This document shows, one piece after another, positions 7,959-15,141 of a DNA stretch of 21,986 bases. The notes under the pieces were generated by a model. That model worked only from the letters and a program-made list of their open reading frames with translations. It made no database searches and was not told the origin of the DNA. Source of the DNA: an uncultured Parasutterella sp. (GTDB lineage Bacteria; Pseudomonadota; Gammaproteobacteria; Burkholderiales; Burkholderiaceae_F); NCBI GenBank assembly GCA_900766055.1, contig CAAFTZ010000165.1, positions 1-21,986 on the forward strand, given 5' to 3'. Position numbers and translations under genes: made by a program. How positions within the stretch are numbered: the first letter of the stretch is position 1; each line of letters opens with the position of its first letter.

Positions 7959-9569
7959 ATGATTAAATTTGATCCTCAAAATTATCCCTATCCGTCCAAA
8001 CGCAACGTGGTCTATGCCCGCAACGGCATGTGCAACGCGGGTAATCCGCACGCTGCATCCGCTGGTCTTCAGACACTTCTGAAAGGCGGCAATGCAGTGG
8101 ACGCTGCCGTTGCAATGGCCAGTGCTATGCCGGTTGTTGAGCCGACTGGCAACGGTCTGGGTGCCGACTGCTTCGTAATCCTTTGGTATGAAGGAAAAAT
8201 GTACGGCCTGAACGCCTCGGGCCCGGCTCCTAAGTCTCTTTCTGTTGCTGCATTAAAAGACAGAGGATTCGAAAAGATCCCTTCCTACGGTGTCGAACCC
8301 ATTGATGTTCCGGGTGCGGTTGCCGGCTGGATGACGCTTCATGAACGATTCGGCAAACTTCCTTTGGAAGAAGTAATGGCTCCTGCCATTCGCTACGCCG
8401 AAGAAGGCTATCCGGTGACTCCGAATATTTCCCGTCTCTGGCAGGAAGCTTTCGAAAACTATTCCAAATATCGTGATCGTCCGGAATTCCAGGGCTGGTT
8501 CGATACTTTTGCACCCAACAACACTTGGCTCAAGCCCGGCGAGATGTTCCGGTGCCCGGATATGGCTAAGACTTTGAAAGAAATCGCTGCCACCAAGGGC
8601 GAATCTTTCTATCGCGGAGCCATCGCCGAAAAGATTGATGCCTTCTTTAAGAAGCACAACGGCTTCTTAACCAAAGAAGACCTCGCTGCTTTCAAGCCTG
8701 AGTGGGTTGATCCTATCAGCGTGAACTATCACGGAGTAGATGTTTGGGAGCTGCCGCCTAACGGACACGGCATTACCGTGCTCATGGCTTTGCAGATTCT
8801 TAAAGACATGAAGCTTGCTGAAAGAGATTGTGCCGACACAATGCACAAGCAGATTGAAGCCATGAAACTTGCCATGGTGGATACGGCCCAGTATGTTGCC
8901 GAACCCTCTTACATGAAAGTTTCCGTGGATCAGCTTCTCAGCGAAAAATACGCTGCCAAACGCCGCGCCTTGATTAACGATCAGGCCATCATGCCGGAAC
9001 CGGGCGAACCCGGATGCCCGTCGACTGTTTACTTCTGCTGCGCAGACGCAGACGGCAACATGGTGAGCTTCATCCAGTCCAACTTCCGCGGATTCGGATC
9101 CGGCATCGTCGTTCCCGGCACCGGCATTTCTTTAAATGACCGTGCAGAGAACTTCAAGTTTGACGAAAACCACGCAAACGCGCTGGCCGGCGGAAAACGT
9201 CCGTATCACACCATTATTCCGGGATTCCTGACTCAGGATGGAAAACCGTTAGGACCGTTCGGCATCATGGGCGGATGGATGCAGCCGCAGGCGCACGTTC
9301 AGGTTGTCATGAATATGATTGACTGGCACCTGAACCCACAGCAGGCGCTTGATGCTCCGCGCTGGCAGTGGGTCGGCGGTAAGAAAGTAGAGGTGGAACA
9401 AGAAACACCGAACTACATCATTCGCCAGCTTCAGCGTATGGGACATCAAATCATTGTCCAGCCTGATTCGTACCATATGGGTCGCGGTCAGGTCATTCTT
9501 CGAGATGAAAACGGCGTGCTTTGCGGCGCAACCGAGAAGCGTACCGACGGACAGATTATGTCCTACTAA
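7959..9569 (+). CDS. Gamma-glutamyltransferase-family Ntn hydrolase, cytoplasmic
   Basis: A self-processing N-terminal-nucleophile hydrolase of the gamma-glutamyltransferase (GGT) superfamily. The family transfers or hydrolyses gamma-glutamyl groups; relatives include oxamate amidohydrolase (HpxW). At 536 aa it is of normal size. The N-terminal part has G-G-N-A-V-D-A-A-V-A and G-N-G-L-G-A-D, and D-V-P-G-A-V-A-G-W before residue 125. The small-subunit start is the P-S-T356-V-Y-F motif, T356 being the expected nucleophile and cleavage site, followed by D-A-D-G-N-M-V-S-F. Downstream are G-S-G-I-V-V-P, S-L-N-D-R and G-G-W-M-Q-P-Q-A-H. Unlike classical periplasmic GGT there is no signal peptide, so it acts in the cytoplasm. 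G-G-W-M-Q-P-Q fits the oxamate-amidohydrolase/GGT-like branch better than E. coli Ggt, but the substrate is not determinable here. It is the second gene of an operon with the transporter; AGGA upstream of ATG 7959 serves as ribosome site. Confidence 0.9.
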   Translation: MIKFDPQNYPYPSKRNVVYARNGMCNAGNPHAASAGLQTLLKGGNAVDAAVAMASAMPVVEPTGNGLGADCFVILWYEGKMYGLNASGPAPKSLSVAALKDRGFEKIPSYGVEPIDVPGAVAGWMTLHERFGKLPLEEVMAPAIRYAEEGYPVTPNISRLWQEAFENYSKYRDRPEFQGWFDTFAPNNTWLKPGEMFRCPDMAKTLKEIAATKGESFYRGAIAEKIDAFFKKHNGFLTKEDLAAFKPEWVDPISVNYHGVDVWELPPNGHGITVLMALQILKDMKLAERDCADTMHKQIEAMKLAMVDTAQYVAEPSYMKVSVDQLLSEKYAAKRRALINDQAIMPEPGEPGCPSTVYFCCADADGNMVSFIQSNFRGFGSGIVVPGTGISLNDRAENFKFDENHANALAGGKRPYHTIIPGFLTQDGKPLGPFGIMGGWMQPQAHVQVVMNMIDWHLNPQQALDAPRWQWVGGKKVEVEQETPNYIIRQLQRMGHQIIVQPDSYHMGRGQVILRDENGVLCGATEKRTDGQIMSY

Positions 9570-9577
9570 TTAGCAAA

Positions 9578-9603
9578 GGTCTCGATGCAAGAGCGTCGAG
9601 ACC
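9578..9603 (+). terminator. First hairpin after GGT-like gene
   Basis: GGTCTCGA (9578-9585) pairs perfectly with TCGAGACC (9596-9603) across a 10-nt loop, 8 nt after the stop codon. No T-run follows, so it may protect the 3' end or act with the next hairpin. Confidence 0.5.
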
Positions 9604-9612
9604 CGCTGTTCG

Positions 9613-9645
9613 AAATCCGGTTCTTTTAAAAGGCCGGATTTTCTG
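9613..9645 (+). terminator. Rho-independent terminator of transporter/GGT-like operon
   Basis: AAATCCGG (9613-9620) pairs with CCGGATTT (9634-9641); the inner CTTTTAAAAG can extend the stem. The T-rich end (TTTCTGTTT) follows. It sits between convergent genes and could also stop transcription of the small minus-strand gene. Confidence 0.75.
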
Positions 9646-9653
9646 TTTGGAGC

Positions 9654-9902
9654 TTAGATAATCAATTTAACGTGGCCGTGTGCGTTTAAGCGGTAACGGC
9701 GTTCGGTTCCGTCGGAAAGGTTAGAAACCTTGAAGACATAGGCTTCAGGATCTGTCGCTTCAGGCAGCTGCTGAAGGGCTTTTTCAATTGCGGCTTCGAT
9801 CGAACGGACGCCGGAGACTTTAACGGTTCCGATGACATCCCCGTTTTCTTTGAAAACTTCCACTTGATCGATACTTTCAAAATCTAATCTATTGTTTGGC
9901 AT
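9654..9902 (-). CDS. Small protein of unknown function (82 aa)
   Basis: I do not recognise this 82-aa protein. It is soluble, mildly acidic and looks like an alternating strand-helix-strand fold: V-E-V-F-K-E-N-G-D-V-I-G-T-V-K-V (about 14-29), a helix with S-I-E-A-A-I-E-K-A-L-Q-Q-L (34-46), then two strands A-Y-V-F-K-V-S-N-L and E-R-R-Y-R-L-N-A-H-G-H-V-K-L-I-I at the C-terminus. There is no signal peptide, membrane segment or cysteine. It has a good ribosome site (GGGAGA, spaced about 7 nt from ATG 9902), is convergent with the GGT-like operon and divergent from the AAA-ATPase gene. The well-formed start, compact pattern and isolated position make it a likely real gene of unknown role. Confidence 0.7.
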   Translation of the reverse strand: MPNNRLDFESIDQVEVFKENGDVIGTVKVSGVRSIEAAIEKALQQLPEATDPEAYVFKVSNLSDGTERRYRLNAHGHVKLII

Positions 9903-9941
9903 GACTTTCTCTCCCAGCCGAGTATTAATTAGGAGGATTAT

Positions 9942-10025
9942 CCCGCCCGGCGGGCAACATTCTGATTAATCTAACCAAATGTGAGCAGAAGCCTGGCCAA
10001 TCGAATGACTCATCGGGCTTCTTTT
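9942..10025 (+). ncRNA. Candidate leader or small RNA with GC palindrome and intrinsic terminator
   Basis: Between the divergent small gene and the AAA-ATPase gene lie a 13-base palindrome (CCCGCC-C-GGCGGG, 9942-9954) and a terminator-like hairpin (AGAAGCC 9987-9993 with GGCTTCT 10016-10022, followed by TTTT). No plus-strand protein gene ends here, since the preceding operon already has its own terminator. This is therefore the 3' end of either a short untranslated RNA or an attenuated leader. The hairpin loop is long (22 nt), which lowers confidence. Confidence 0.3.
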
Positions 10026-10030
10026 TGCTT

Positions 10031-10039
10031 TGGTAAAAT
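10031..10039 (+). promoter_or_regulatory. Extended -10 promoter candidate for AAA-ATPase gene
   Basis: TGGTAAAAT fits an extended -10 element (TG-N-TAnAAT) about 30 nt before ATG 10069. No good -35 hexamer is seen, which extended -10 promoters tolerate. The predicted leader would be short and the ribosome site is weak. Confidence 0.35.
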
Positions 10040-10068
10040 CACCAGTAGTTCCCTTGCTTGGATAGACG

Positions 10069-11667
10069 ATGGAAAAGGCGCTGAAACTTCTTCCCTTAGG
10101 TACTTCGGATTTTGAAAATCTGCGGCATCGGGATCAAATTTATGTGGATAAAACCGACATGATTTGCGAGTTAGCGTCGGTTCCGGGGAAATTCTTTTTC
10201 GCCAGGCCAAGACGTTTTGGTAAGTCTCTTCTGCTATCTACTTTTGAGTCTTTATTTCGAGATGGATTGAAAAATTTTCAAGGCCTCAAAATAGAGCAAC
10301 TTTGGACGGATAAGAGCACATATAAAGTTATTAAGCTGGACTTTTCTCGGGTTAAACCGGAAGGGACTTTTGAGGATTTTTGTCAATATTTTGATAATTA
10401 TCTAGAAGCGCAATTCAGTCTTATTGGTTTTAAGAAAGAAGACAACGGCCTGTTTCTCAGCAATCAAATCGAAATCTTCCTTGCAGGGCTCTCTAGCTCC
10501 TCACTCGTTCTGTTAATCGATGAATATGATGCACCGTTAACAGCGTGTCTTGATAATAAAGAGTTTTTTGAACGGGTAAGGAATTATTTATCGAGGTTTT
10601 ATGGAATCCTGAAAGCAAACGATCGGGTTCTTCGGTTTTTGTTTATTACAGGCATTACGAAGTTCAATAAAACCAGTATTTTTTCCGAACTAAACAATCT
10701 CAGTGATGTCTCTTTGAGCCCGAGATTCGGAACGCTCCTAGGTTATACGCACGAAGAGGTGGAAACTTATTTTGAAGGGTATTTGGCCCAGGCAGCTTCA
10801 GTTCTGAGTGTCTCCCGTGATGAGCTGCTAAGGTCCCTTACAAAGCAATATGACGGTTTTTGTTTCGAGAGAACAACAACGAAGAAGGTTTTTGCTCCCT
10901 GGTCTTTATTGAAATTCTTCTCGGAACCGGAAGTCGGCCTTCTTGATTATTGGTTTGAAAGCGGCGGAAGGCCCGCTGCGCTAGTTCAGTATCTTAAGTC
11001 TCACACCTTACGGGACCCGGAGGAATATGGGAAGGAAAAGTCAATTGCGTTGAATTTGTTAACCGGTTCGGCTGATGTCAACACCTTATCCGACATTGGG
11101 CTTCTGACACAGGCTGGATATTTGACGCTCAAGAGAGTCGTTGGCTTAACCGCTTTTGTTGCTTATCCTAACGCTGAAGTGGCCGCAGCAATGGCGCAGC
11201 TCTACAGCGAAAGGTTATTACAAGGACAGACCTTGGAGCAGGTCGGAGCAGACAATGTAGCCCTTCGCTTAGCCGAAGAGGATCCCGAAGGCGTGGTCCA
11301 TCTCTTTAACCGCATTTTCACTTCCATAGATTATCAAAACTATCCGGTAAGAGATGAGGCCACTGTTCGCGCCTTTATTCAAATTTTTCTTTCCGGTGCC
11401 GGATTTTCCCCACATATCGAAGTCCACAACAGTCAAGGCAGAAGCGACTTGGAAGTGACGGTTCAAAACAGACATTTTGTATTTGAGTTCAAGGTTGCCA
11501 GAAAGGAGGAATCTTCAGAAGAAAAACTGGAAGAAGGTTTGAAACAAATGCGGAAACGCAGCTATGGACGACAGCATGCCGATCAAGAGCAGTTACGCAT
11601 GGTGTTGGTTTTCTCAATTCCGAAGCGTAAATTTGATAAGTGGAGCGTAGTTAATCCGGAAAATTAA
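10069..11667 (+). CDS. AAA-ATPase-like / PD-(D/E)XK nuclease domain protein
   Basis: A 532-aa cytoplasmic protein of the widespread AAA-ATPase-like plus DUF1703 (PD-(D/E)XK) family. It opens with L-P-L-G-T-S-D-F and Y-V-D-K-T-D, the family hallmark. The P-loop region is R-P-R-R-F50-G-K52-S53 and Walker B is L-V-L-L-I-D151-E152-Y-D. A middle helical region about 170-400 includes F-I-T-G-I-T-K-F. The C-terminal nuclease-like fold has D460 in G-R-S-D-L and E473-F-K475, followed by a helix of E-E-K-L-E-E-G-L-K-Q-M. The P-loop is shortened compared with G-x-x-x-x-G-K-S, as is usual in this family. These proteins are abundant in gut bacteria and are thought to act on nucleic acid or in mobile-element conflict, but their function is unproven. 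No partner gene is adjacent. The ATG has no strong ribosome site. Confidence 0.88.
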   Translation: MEKALKLLPLGTSDFENLRHRDQIYVDKTDMICELASVPGKFFFARPRRFGKSLLLSTFESLFRDGLKNFQGLKIEQLWTDKSTYKVIKLDFSRVKPEGTFEDFCQYFDNYLEAQFSLIGFKKEDNGLFLSNQIEIFLAGLSSSSLVLLIDEYDAPLTACLDNKEFFERVRNYLSRFYGILKANDRVLRFLFITGITKFNKTSIFSELNNLSDVSLSPRFGTLLGYTHEEVETYFEGYLAQAASVLSVSRDELLRSLTKQYDGFCFERTTTKKVFAPWSLLKFFSEPEVGLLDYWFESGGRPAALVQYLKSHTLRDPEEYGKEKSIALNLLTGSADVNTLSDIGLLTQAGYLTLKRVVGLTAFVAYPNAEVAAAMAQLYSERLLQGQTLEQVGADNVALRLAEEDPEGVVHLFNRIFTSIDYQNYPVRDEATVRAFIQIFLSGAGFSPHIEVHNSQGRSDLEVTVQNRHFVFEFKVARKEESSEEKLEEGLKQMRKRSYGRQHADQEQLRMVLVFSIPKRKFDKWSVVNPEN

Positions 11668-11714
11668 TTTTCTAATTGCTATTGACTTCCGTGCTCAAAA
11701 ATTTCAAGTCTTCC

Positions 11715-11745
11715 AATAAAAAAGCCGCCGGACTAAACCGACGGC
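11715..11745 (-). terminator. Rho-independent terminator of flavoprotein gene
   Basis: Read on the minus strand, GCCGTCGG and CCGGCGGC (genomic 11745-11738 and 11731-11724) form an 8-bp stem with one G-U pair, and TTTTTTATT follows directly. It lies 24 nt after the flavoprotein stop. Confidence 0.8.
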
Positions 11746-11768
11746 CTAGAACTTAAAAACCTAATTGC

Positions 11769-13238
11769 TTATTGTTCAGAAGCAGCTCCTTCACCTGCAA
11801 TTCTTCCGAATGTGAAGATATCTGCAATAGCATTTCCGCCGATACGGTTGCTTCCGTGGATACCGCCTGTGACTTCCCCGGCTGCATACAGACCCGGAAT
11901 CACATTTCCGTCGCGGTCGAGTACTTGAGCCTTCGTATTGATCTTAGCGCCCCCCATTGTGTGATGGCGGCACATTCCGATCGGACCCGCATAGAAGGGA
12001 GCCTTGACGATCTTGTGGCTCAGCATAATCGGAGTGCGGCCGAGAGGATCTTTCTTCGAATCAACCATGGCGTTGTATTCATTGATCGTTGCGACCATAA
12101 CTTCTGGCGGTACTTTGATGAGTTTTGCGAGTTCTTCAATCGTGTCTGCTTTGAACAGGGTGCCGTTTTCCAGGGCACGATGGTTCATTTCGTTGTAATA
12201 CTCATTGTTCTTATCAAATCCGTCTGTATCGCAAACAGGGAAGACCGTCTGGTCGGTTTGAGCCAAAGTGGCGTCACGAATTACATCGCGGCGAGCATCT
12301 TCAGCAACATATCTCTTGCCTTCCTTGTTGAGGAAGATGGTGTATTCAATAGCTTGGAAGATATCGGCTGTGTGCTTGTAGCCGGGGGCTGTCCAAGGAA
12401 TGCACTGGATGTAATCCAAACCGACGGCTAAACCGCCGATGCCCTGGATATATTTGAGCACTTCACCGGTAGAGCCTGGCTGGTTCGTCGTGTTGAGTTT
12501 TGTCAGACGCGGGTCAAAGTACGAGCACATTATCGGGTTTGCAGCGAAGCCGCCTGCTGCGGCAACGACAGCCTTGTTGGCTTTCCAAAACTCCTTTTTG
12601 CCGTCTTTGAGTTCAACTTCAACACCCAAGACACGGCCGGAGTCCGGTTTTTCACGAATGATTCCGACGACTTTGTGATTAGTCAAAACCGGAAGACCAA
12701 TCTTGTTGGCGTAGTTCATGCAAGCTTTTATGTAGTCTCCGCCGCTCTGACCAACAGGATTGCGGCAGCGAGGCCACAGACCGCCATAGATCTGGTAGAT
12801 GCCTGGTTTGAACTGAACGCCGACTTTCTTAAGCCATTCGACGCTCTGAGGAACGTTTTCGCACAATGTGGCGACGAGAGCAGGGTCGGCGCGGTAATCG
12901 CCCGCAGCCATCGTTTGTTTGGTATGGAGCTGAGGAGAATCCTCAATGCCTGCTTTCTTGTAATCTGCTTCTACAGCTGCATTTAAGCCGCCTCCGCTAA
13001 CCATAGTATTGCCGCCTGGAATGGAAAGTTTTTCCAAAACGACAGCATTTGCGCCTTTTTCCTTAGCGACTATGCCTGCAGAAAGGCCGGCACCGCCGGA
13101 GCCGATGACAATGACGTCATAGGTTTTATCCCAAGTGGTGGGTGTCGAACAAGGATTGGCTGCATGAGCAAATGTGGAAATGGAGGCGGCAGCAGAGGCT
13201 GCACCCCCAACAAGAAATGATCTTCTGTTGAGTGTCAT
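11769..13238 (-). CDS. Tat-exported fumarate-reductase/flavocytochrome-c-like FAD flavoprotein
   Basis: A periplasmic FAD-dependent reductase of the fumarate/urocanate reductase family, 489 aa. The N-terminus is a twin-arginine signal (N-R5-R6-S-F-L, hydrophobic stretch, A-H-A about 24-26). The FAD-binding Rossmann motif G46-S-G-G-A-G51 follows, with L-E-K and P-G-G-N-T. Catalytic-domain landmarks: R317 in E-D-A-R-R-D (equivalent to the acid-base Arg402 of Shewanella Fcc3), H425-H426-T-M-G-G (His504 region), and H-G-S-N-R465-I-G-G-N (Arg544 region). The loop that normally reads Q-x-H-P (His365) is Q-C-I-P-W here, so the substrate may not be fumarate. There is no heme domain or FMN-binding domain; electrons must come from a separate protein not encoded nearby. 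AAGGAG precedes ATG 13238, and a terminator follows. It is divergent from the dehydratase genes and may share their regulation. Confidence 0.9.
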   Translation of the reverse strand: MTLNRRSFLVGGAASAAASISTFAHAANPCSTPTTWDKTYDVIVIGSGGAGLSAGIVAKEKGANAVVLEKLSIPGGNTMVSGGGLNAAVEADYKKAGIEDSPQLHTKQTMAAGDYRADPALVATLCENVPQSVEWLKKVGVQFKPGIYQIYGGLWPRCRNPVGQSGGDYIKACMNYANKIGLPVLTNHKVVGIIREKPDSGRVLGVEVELKDGKKEFWKANKAVVAAAGGFAANPIMCSYFDPRLTKLNTTNQPGSTGEVLKYIQGIGGLAVGLDYIQCIPWTAPGYKHTADIFQAIEYTIFLNKEGKRYVAEDARRDVIRDATLAQTDQTVFPVCDTDGFDKNNEYYNEMNHRALENGTLFKADTIEELAKLIKVPPEVMVATINEYNAMVDSKKDPLGRTPIMLSHKIVKAPFYAGPIGMCRHHTMGGAKINTKAQVLDRDGNVIPGLYAAGEVTGGIHGSNRIGGNAIADIFTFGRIAGEGAASEQ

Positions 13239-13588
13239 CCTGTTCTCCTTGGAAGTAGGTGATTTCAGTTTACGCTTTCGTACAAAAGAGACAATTAGGG
13301 TTAAGTCCCTTGTGTTCTAACGAGTTTTGTTATTCATTTTTTGAACAAAAATAAATAATTAAGAAAGTTTTTAGACTAATTTTCATTTGCCGATGAAATT
13401 ACCCCATTATTTCCTTCTGTTTTTCTTCAATAAAGAAAAAAGAGGTGTGTTTTCAAAATCAACTCGTTAAATCCCCCTAATTTTCTTCTTAGAACTAGAG
13501 AAAAATACGGAGACTTCAGATTTTCTAGTCAGTTCTAAAATGATCGAGCTGTCAATTTCATTGTTTCTACAAAAAAATAAAGGCTCAA
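13239..13588. promoter_or_regulatory. AT-rich divergent regulatory region
   Basis: No gene is seen in these 350 bases. On the minus strand a promoter can be proposed for the flavoprotein: TTGTCT (13094-type hexamer at 13289-13294) and TAAACT (13267-13272) with a 16-nt spacer, about 20 nt before the ribosome site. On the plus strand, TAAAAT at 13536-13541 could be a -10 for the dehydratase genes. The inverted repeat TTAGAACT (13489-13496) and AGTTCTAA (13531-13538) overlaps it and may be a regulator site. A further weak repeat is TTTTGTT/AACAAAA (13325-13331, 13344-13350). All assignments are by eye. Confidence 0.4.
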
Positions 13589-13903
13589 ATGTCCAAGGCG
13601 CTCCACATTCATCCCAAAGACAATACGGCAGTCTGTACCTCAGAAGTCAAAGCCGGAGAAGAAGTCGAAATCATTGATTCCGACGGTTCTAGAAGTTTCA
13701 TCAAAGCAGAAAGTTCGATTCCTTTCTGCAACAAGATTGCTTTGACCGGTATCCAAGAGGGCGGAGAGGTTTTCAAGTACGGTGAAGTTATCGGCAAAGC
13801 GATTGCGTTTATTCCTAAAGGAACGCTGGTTAATCATCTCAATATCGCGAGCCAGCCGCGTTCCTATGCTGATGAGTACGTCTTAGAAGGAGAACAAAAA
13901 TGA
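13589..13903 (+). CDS. UxaA-family small subunit, SAF domain (dehydratase/lyase)
   Basis: A 104-aa SAF-domain protein of the kind that forms the N-terminal part or small subunit of altronate/galactarate dehydratases and of (R)-sulfolactate sulfo-lyase (SuyA). It begins with the family pattern A-L-x-I-H-P-K-D-N, continues with K-A-G-E-E-V, and has the core K-I-A-L-T-G-I-x-E-G-G-E-V-F-K-Y-G-E-V-I-G-K-A (about 48-72) and I-P-K-G-T-L-V-N. The usual V-H-x-H-N is altered to N-H-L-N. AAAGG lies 5 nt before ATG 13589. Its TGA overlaps the ATG of the large subunit by 4 bases (ATGA), so the two are translationally coupled and presumably form one complex. The substrate is a hydroxy acid, either a sugar acid or sulfolactate; nothing in the small subunit decides which. 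Confidence 0.85.
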   Translation: MSKALHIHPKDNTAVCTSEVKAGEEVEIIDSDGSRSFIKAESSIPFCNKIALTGIQEGGEVFKYGEVIGKAIAFIPKGTLVNHLNIASQPRSYADEYVLEGEQK

Positions 13904-15060
13904 AATTTCTAGGATTCAAACGCAAAGACGGCTCTGTTGGTGTGCGTAATCACGTTCTCATTCTTCCTTCCTGCGCGTGCGCTTCAGAAACTTGCCGCGT
14001 AGTTGCCTCTCAAGTCTTAGGTACTAAAAACGTCATCATTAATGTCGGCTGCTCTGATGTCACTGCCAATACAGAAATGACACAGCGGGTGCTGACAGGA
14101 TTTGCGCTTAACGCAAACGTTTTCGGCGTTGTCGTCATCGGACTTGGCTGTGAGACGGTTGGCCATAAAGAGCTGGCAGATAAAATTCGCAAGTTGTCTG
14201 ATAAGCCGGTCGTTTCTTTCGGAATCCAAGAAGAAGGCGGCACGATTAAAACAGCAGCGCTTGCCGTGGAAGCCGCTCGCAAAATGGTTGAAGAGGCAAG
14301 CAAGCAGCAAAAGGTAGAGTGCGATGCCTCTGACCTTTTTGTGGCGATCGAATGCGGCGGCTCAGATGCAACCAGCGGAATTGCCTCCAATCCGGCGGTA
14401 GGAAATATGGTCGACAAAATCTATGATCTTGGCGGAACGACGATGATGAGCGAAACCGTGGAATTTATCGGTGCCGAGCACGTTCTTGCGAAGCGCGGCG
14501 AAACACCGGAAATTCACGATCAGATTATTCGCATCTGCGAAGACTACGAAAAGCATCTTGCGCTTGCCGGTCAAGATTGCCGAACAGGCCAGCCGACCCC
14601 CGGCAACAAAGTCGGAGGCTTGTCGACAATCGAAGAAAAAAGCCTTGGCTGTATTCACAAGGGTGGAACACGTCCGGTATCCGAGGTCCTTCAGGAAGCG
14701 GCTAGGCCTACTAAGAAAGGCGCTCTGATTATGGATACGCCGGGATATGACATTTCTTCCGTTACGAGCATGGTAGCCGGAGGTGCAACAATTGTTGTTT
14801 TTACGACCGGCCGCGGTACACCGACGGGACATGCTTTAGCGCCTGTGATTAAGGTTACCGGTAATCCGTTAACGGCAGAGCGGATGAAGGACAATATGGA
14901 TATTGATGTTTCTGCCATCTTAGAAGGCGAGGAAACGATCAATCAGGCCGGCGAGAGAATTCTAAAAGAAGTGTTGGAAGTTGCAGGCGGTAAAGTGACA
15001 AAGGCCGAGGCTTTAGGTTTCTCAGACATCGCAGTTGACCACGTTTGTCGATATATCTAA
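13900..15060 (+). CDS. UxaA/SuyB-family large subunit (hydroxy-acid dehydratase or sulfo-lyase)
   Basis: A 386-aa catalytic subunit of the altronate/galactarate dehydratase (GD_AH_C) family. It removes water, or sulfite in SuyB, from a 2,3-hydroxy acid using a metal centre. It opens with the hallmark G-F-x-R-x-D-G-x-V-G-V-R-N-H-V-L-I-L-P-S (about 4-24). Further landmarks: G-L-G-C-E (about 86), E-C-G-G-S-D-A-T-S-G-I-A-S-N-P-A-V-G (about 151-168), S-E-T-V-E-F-I-G-A-E, S-L-G-C-I-H-K-G-G, P-G-Y-D, and T-T-G-R-G-T-P-T-G-H-A-x-A-P-V-I-K-V-T-G-N. Conserved cysteines in the G-L-G-C-E, E-C-G-G-S and S-L-G-C-I motifs fit metal binding. AGAAGGAGA precedes the ATG. The split into separate small and large genes resembles SuyAB more than fused UxaA, but many uncharacterised relatives are split as well. 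It is convergent with the symporter/creatininase operon. Confidence 0.87.
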   Translation: MKFLGFKRKDGSVGVRNHVLILPSCACASETCRVVASQVLGTKNVIINVGCSDVTANTEMTQRVLTGFALNANVFGVVVIGLGCETVGHKELADKIRKLSDKPVVSFGIQEEGGTIKTAALAVEAARKMVEEASKQQKVECDASDLFVAIECGGSDATSGIASNPAVGNMVDKIYDLGGTTMMSETVEFIGAEHVLAKRGETPEIHDQIIRICEDYEKHLALAGQDCRTGQPTPGNKVGGLSTIEEKSLGCIHKGGTRPVSEVLQEAARPTKKGALIMDTPGYDISSVTSMVAGGATIVVFTTGRGTPTGHALAPVIKVTGNPLTAERMKDNMDIDVSAILEGEETINQAGERILKEVLEVAGGKVTKAEALGFSDIAVDHVCRYI

Positions 15061-15077
15061 TAGCTCTGCTGGAAAGA

Positions 15078-15118
15078 AACCCTCTCCGTATAAGGAAGGC
15101 GGAGAGGGTTCGATTTTT
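15078..15118 (+). terminator. Rho-independent terminator of dehydratase operon
   Basis: A perfect 11-bp stem (15078-15088 with 15100-15110, 11-nt loop) is followed by CGATTTTT. It lies 17 nt after the large-subunit stop. Confidence 0.9.
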
Positions 15119-15141
15119 AAAAAGCAAAGATTTTGTTGGGT

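Noticed and set aside
11772..12431. Long plus-strand open frame opposite the flavoprotein
   Set aside because: It is an antisense shadow; the minus strand has a Tat signal, FAD motif and catalytic residues.
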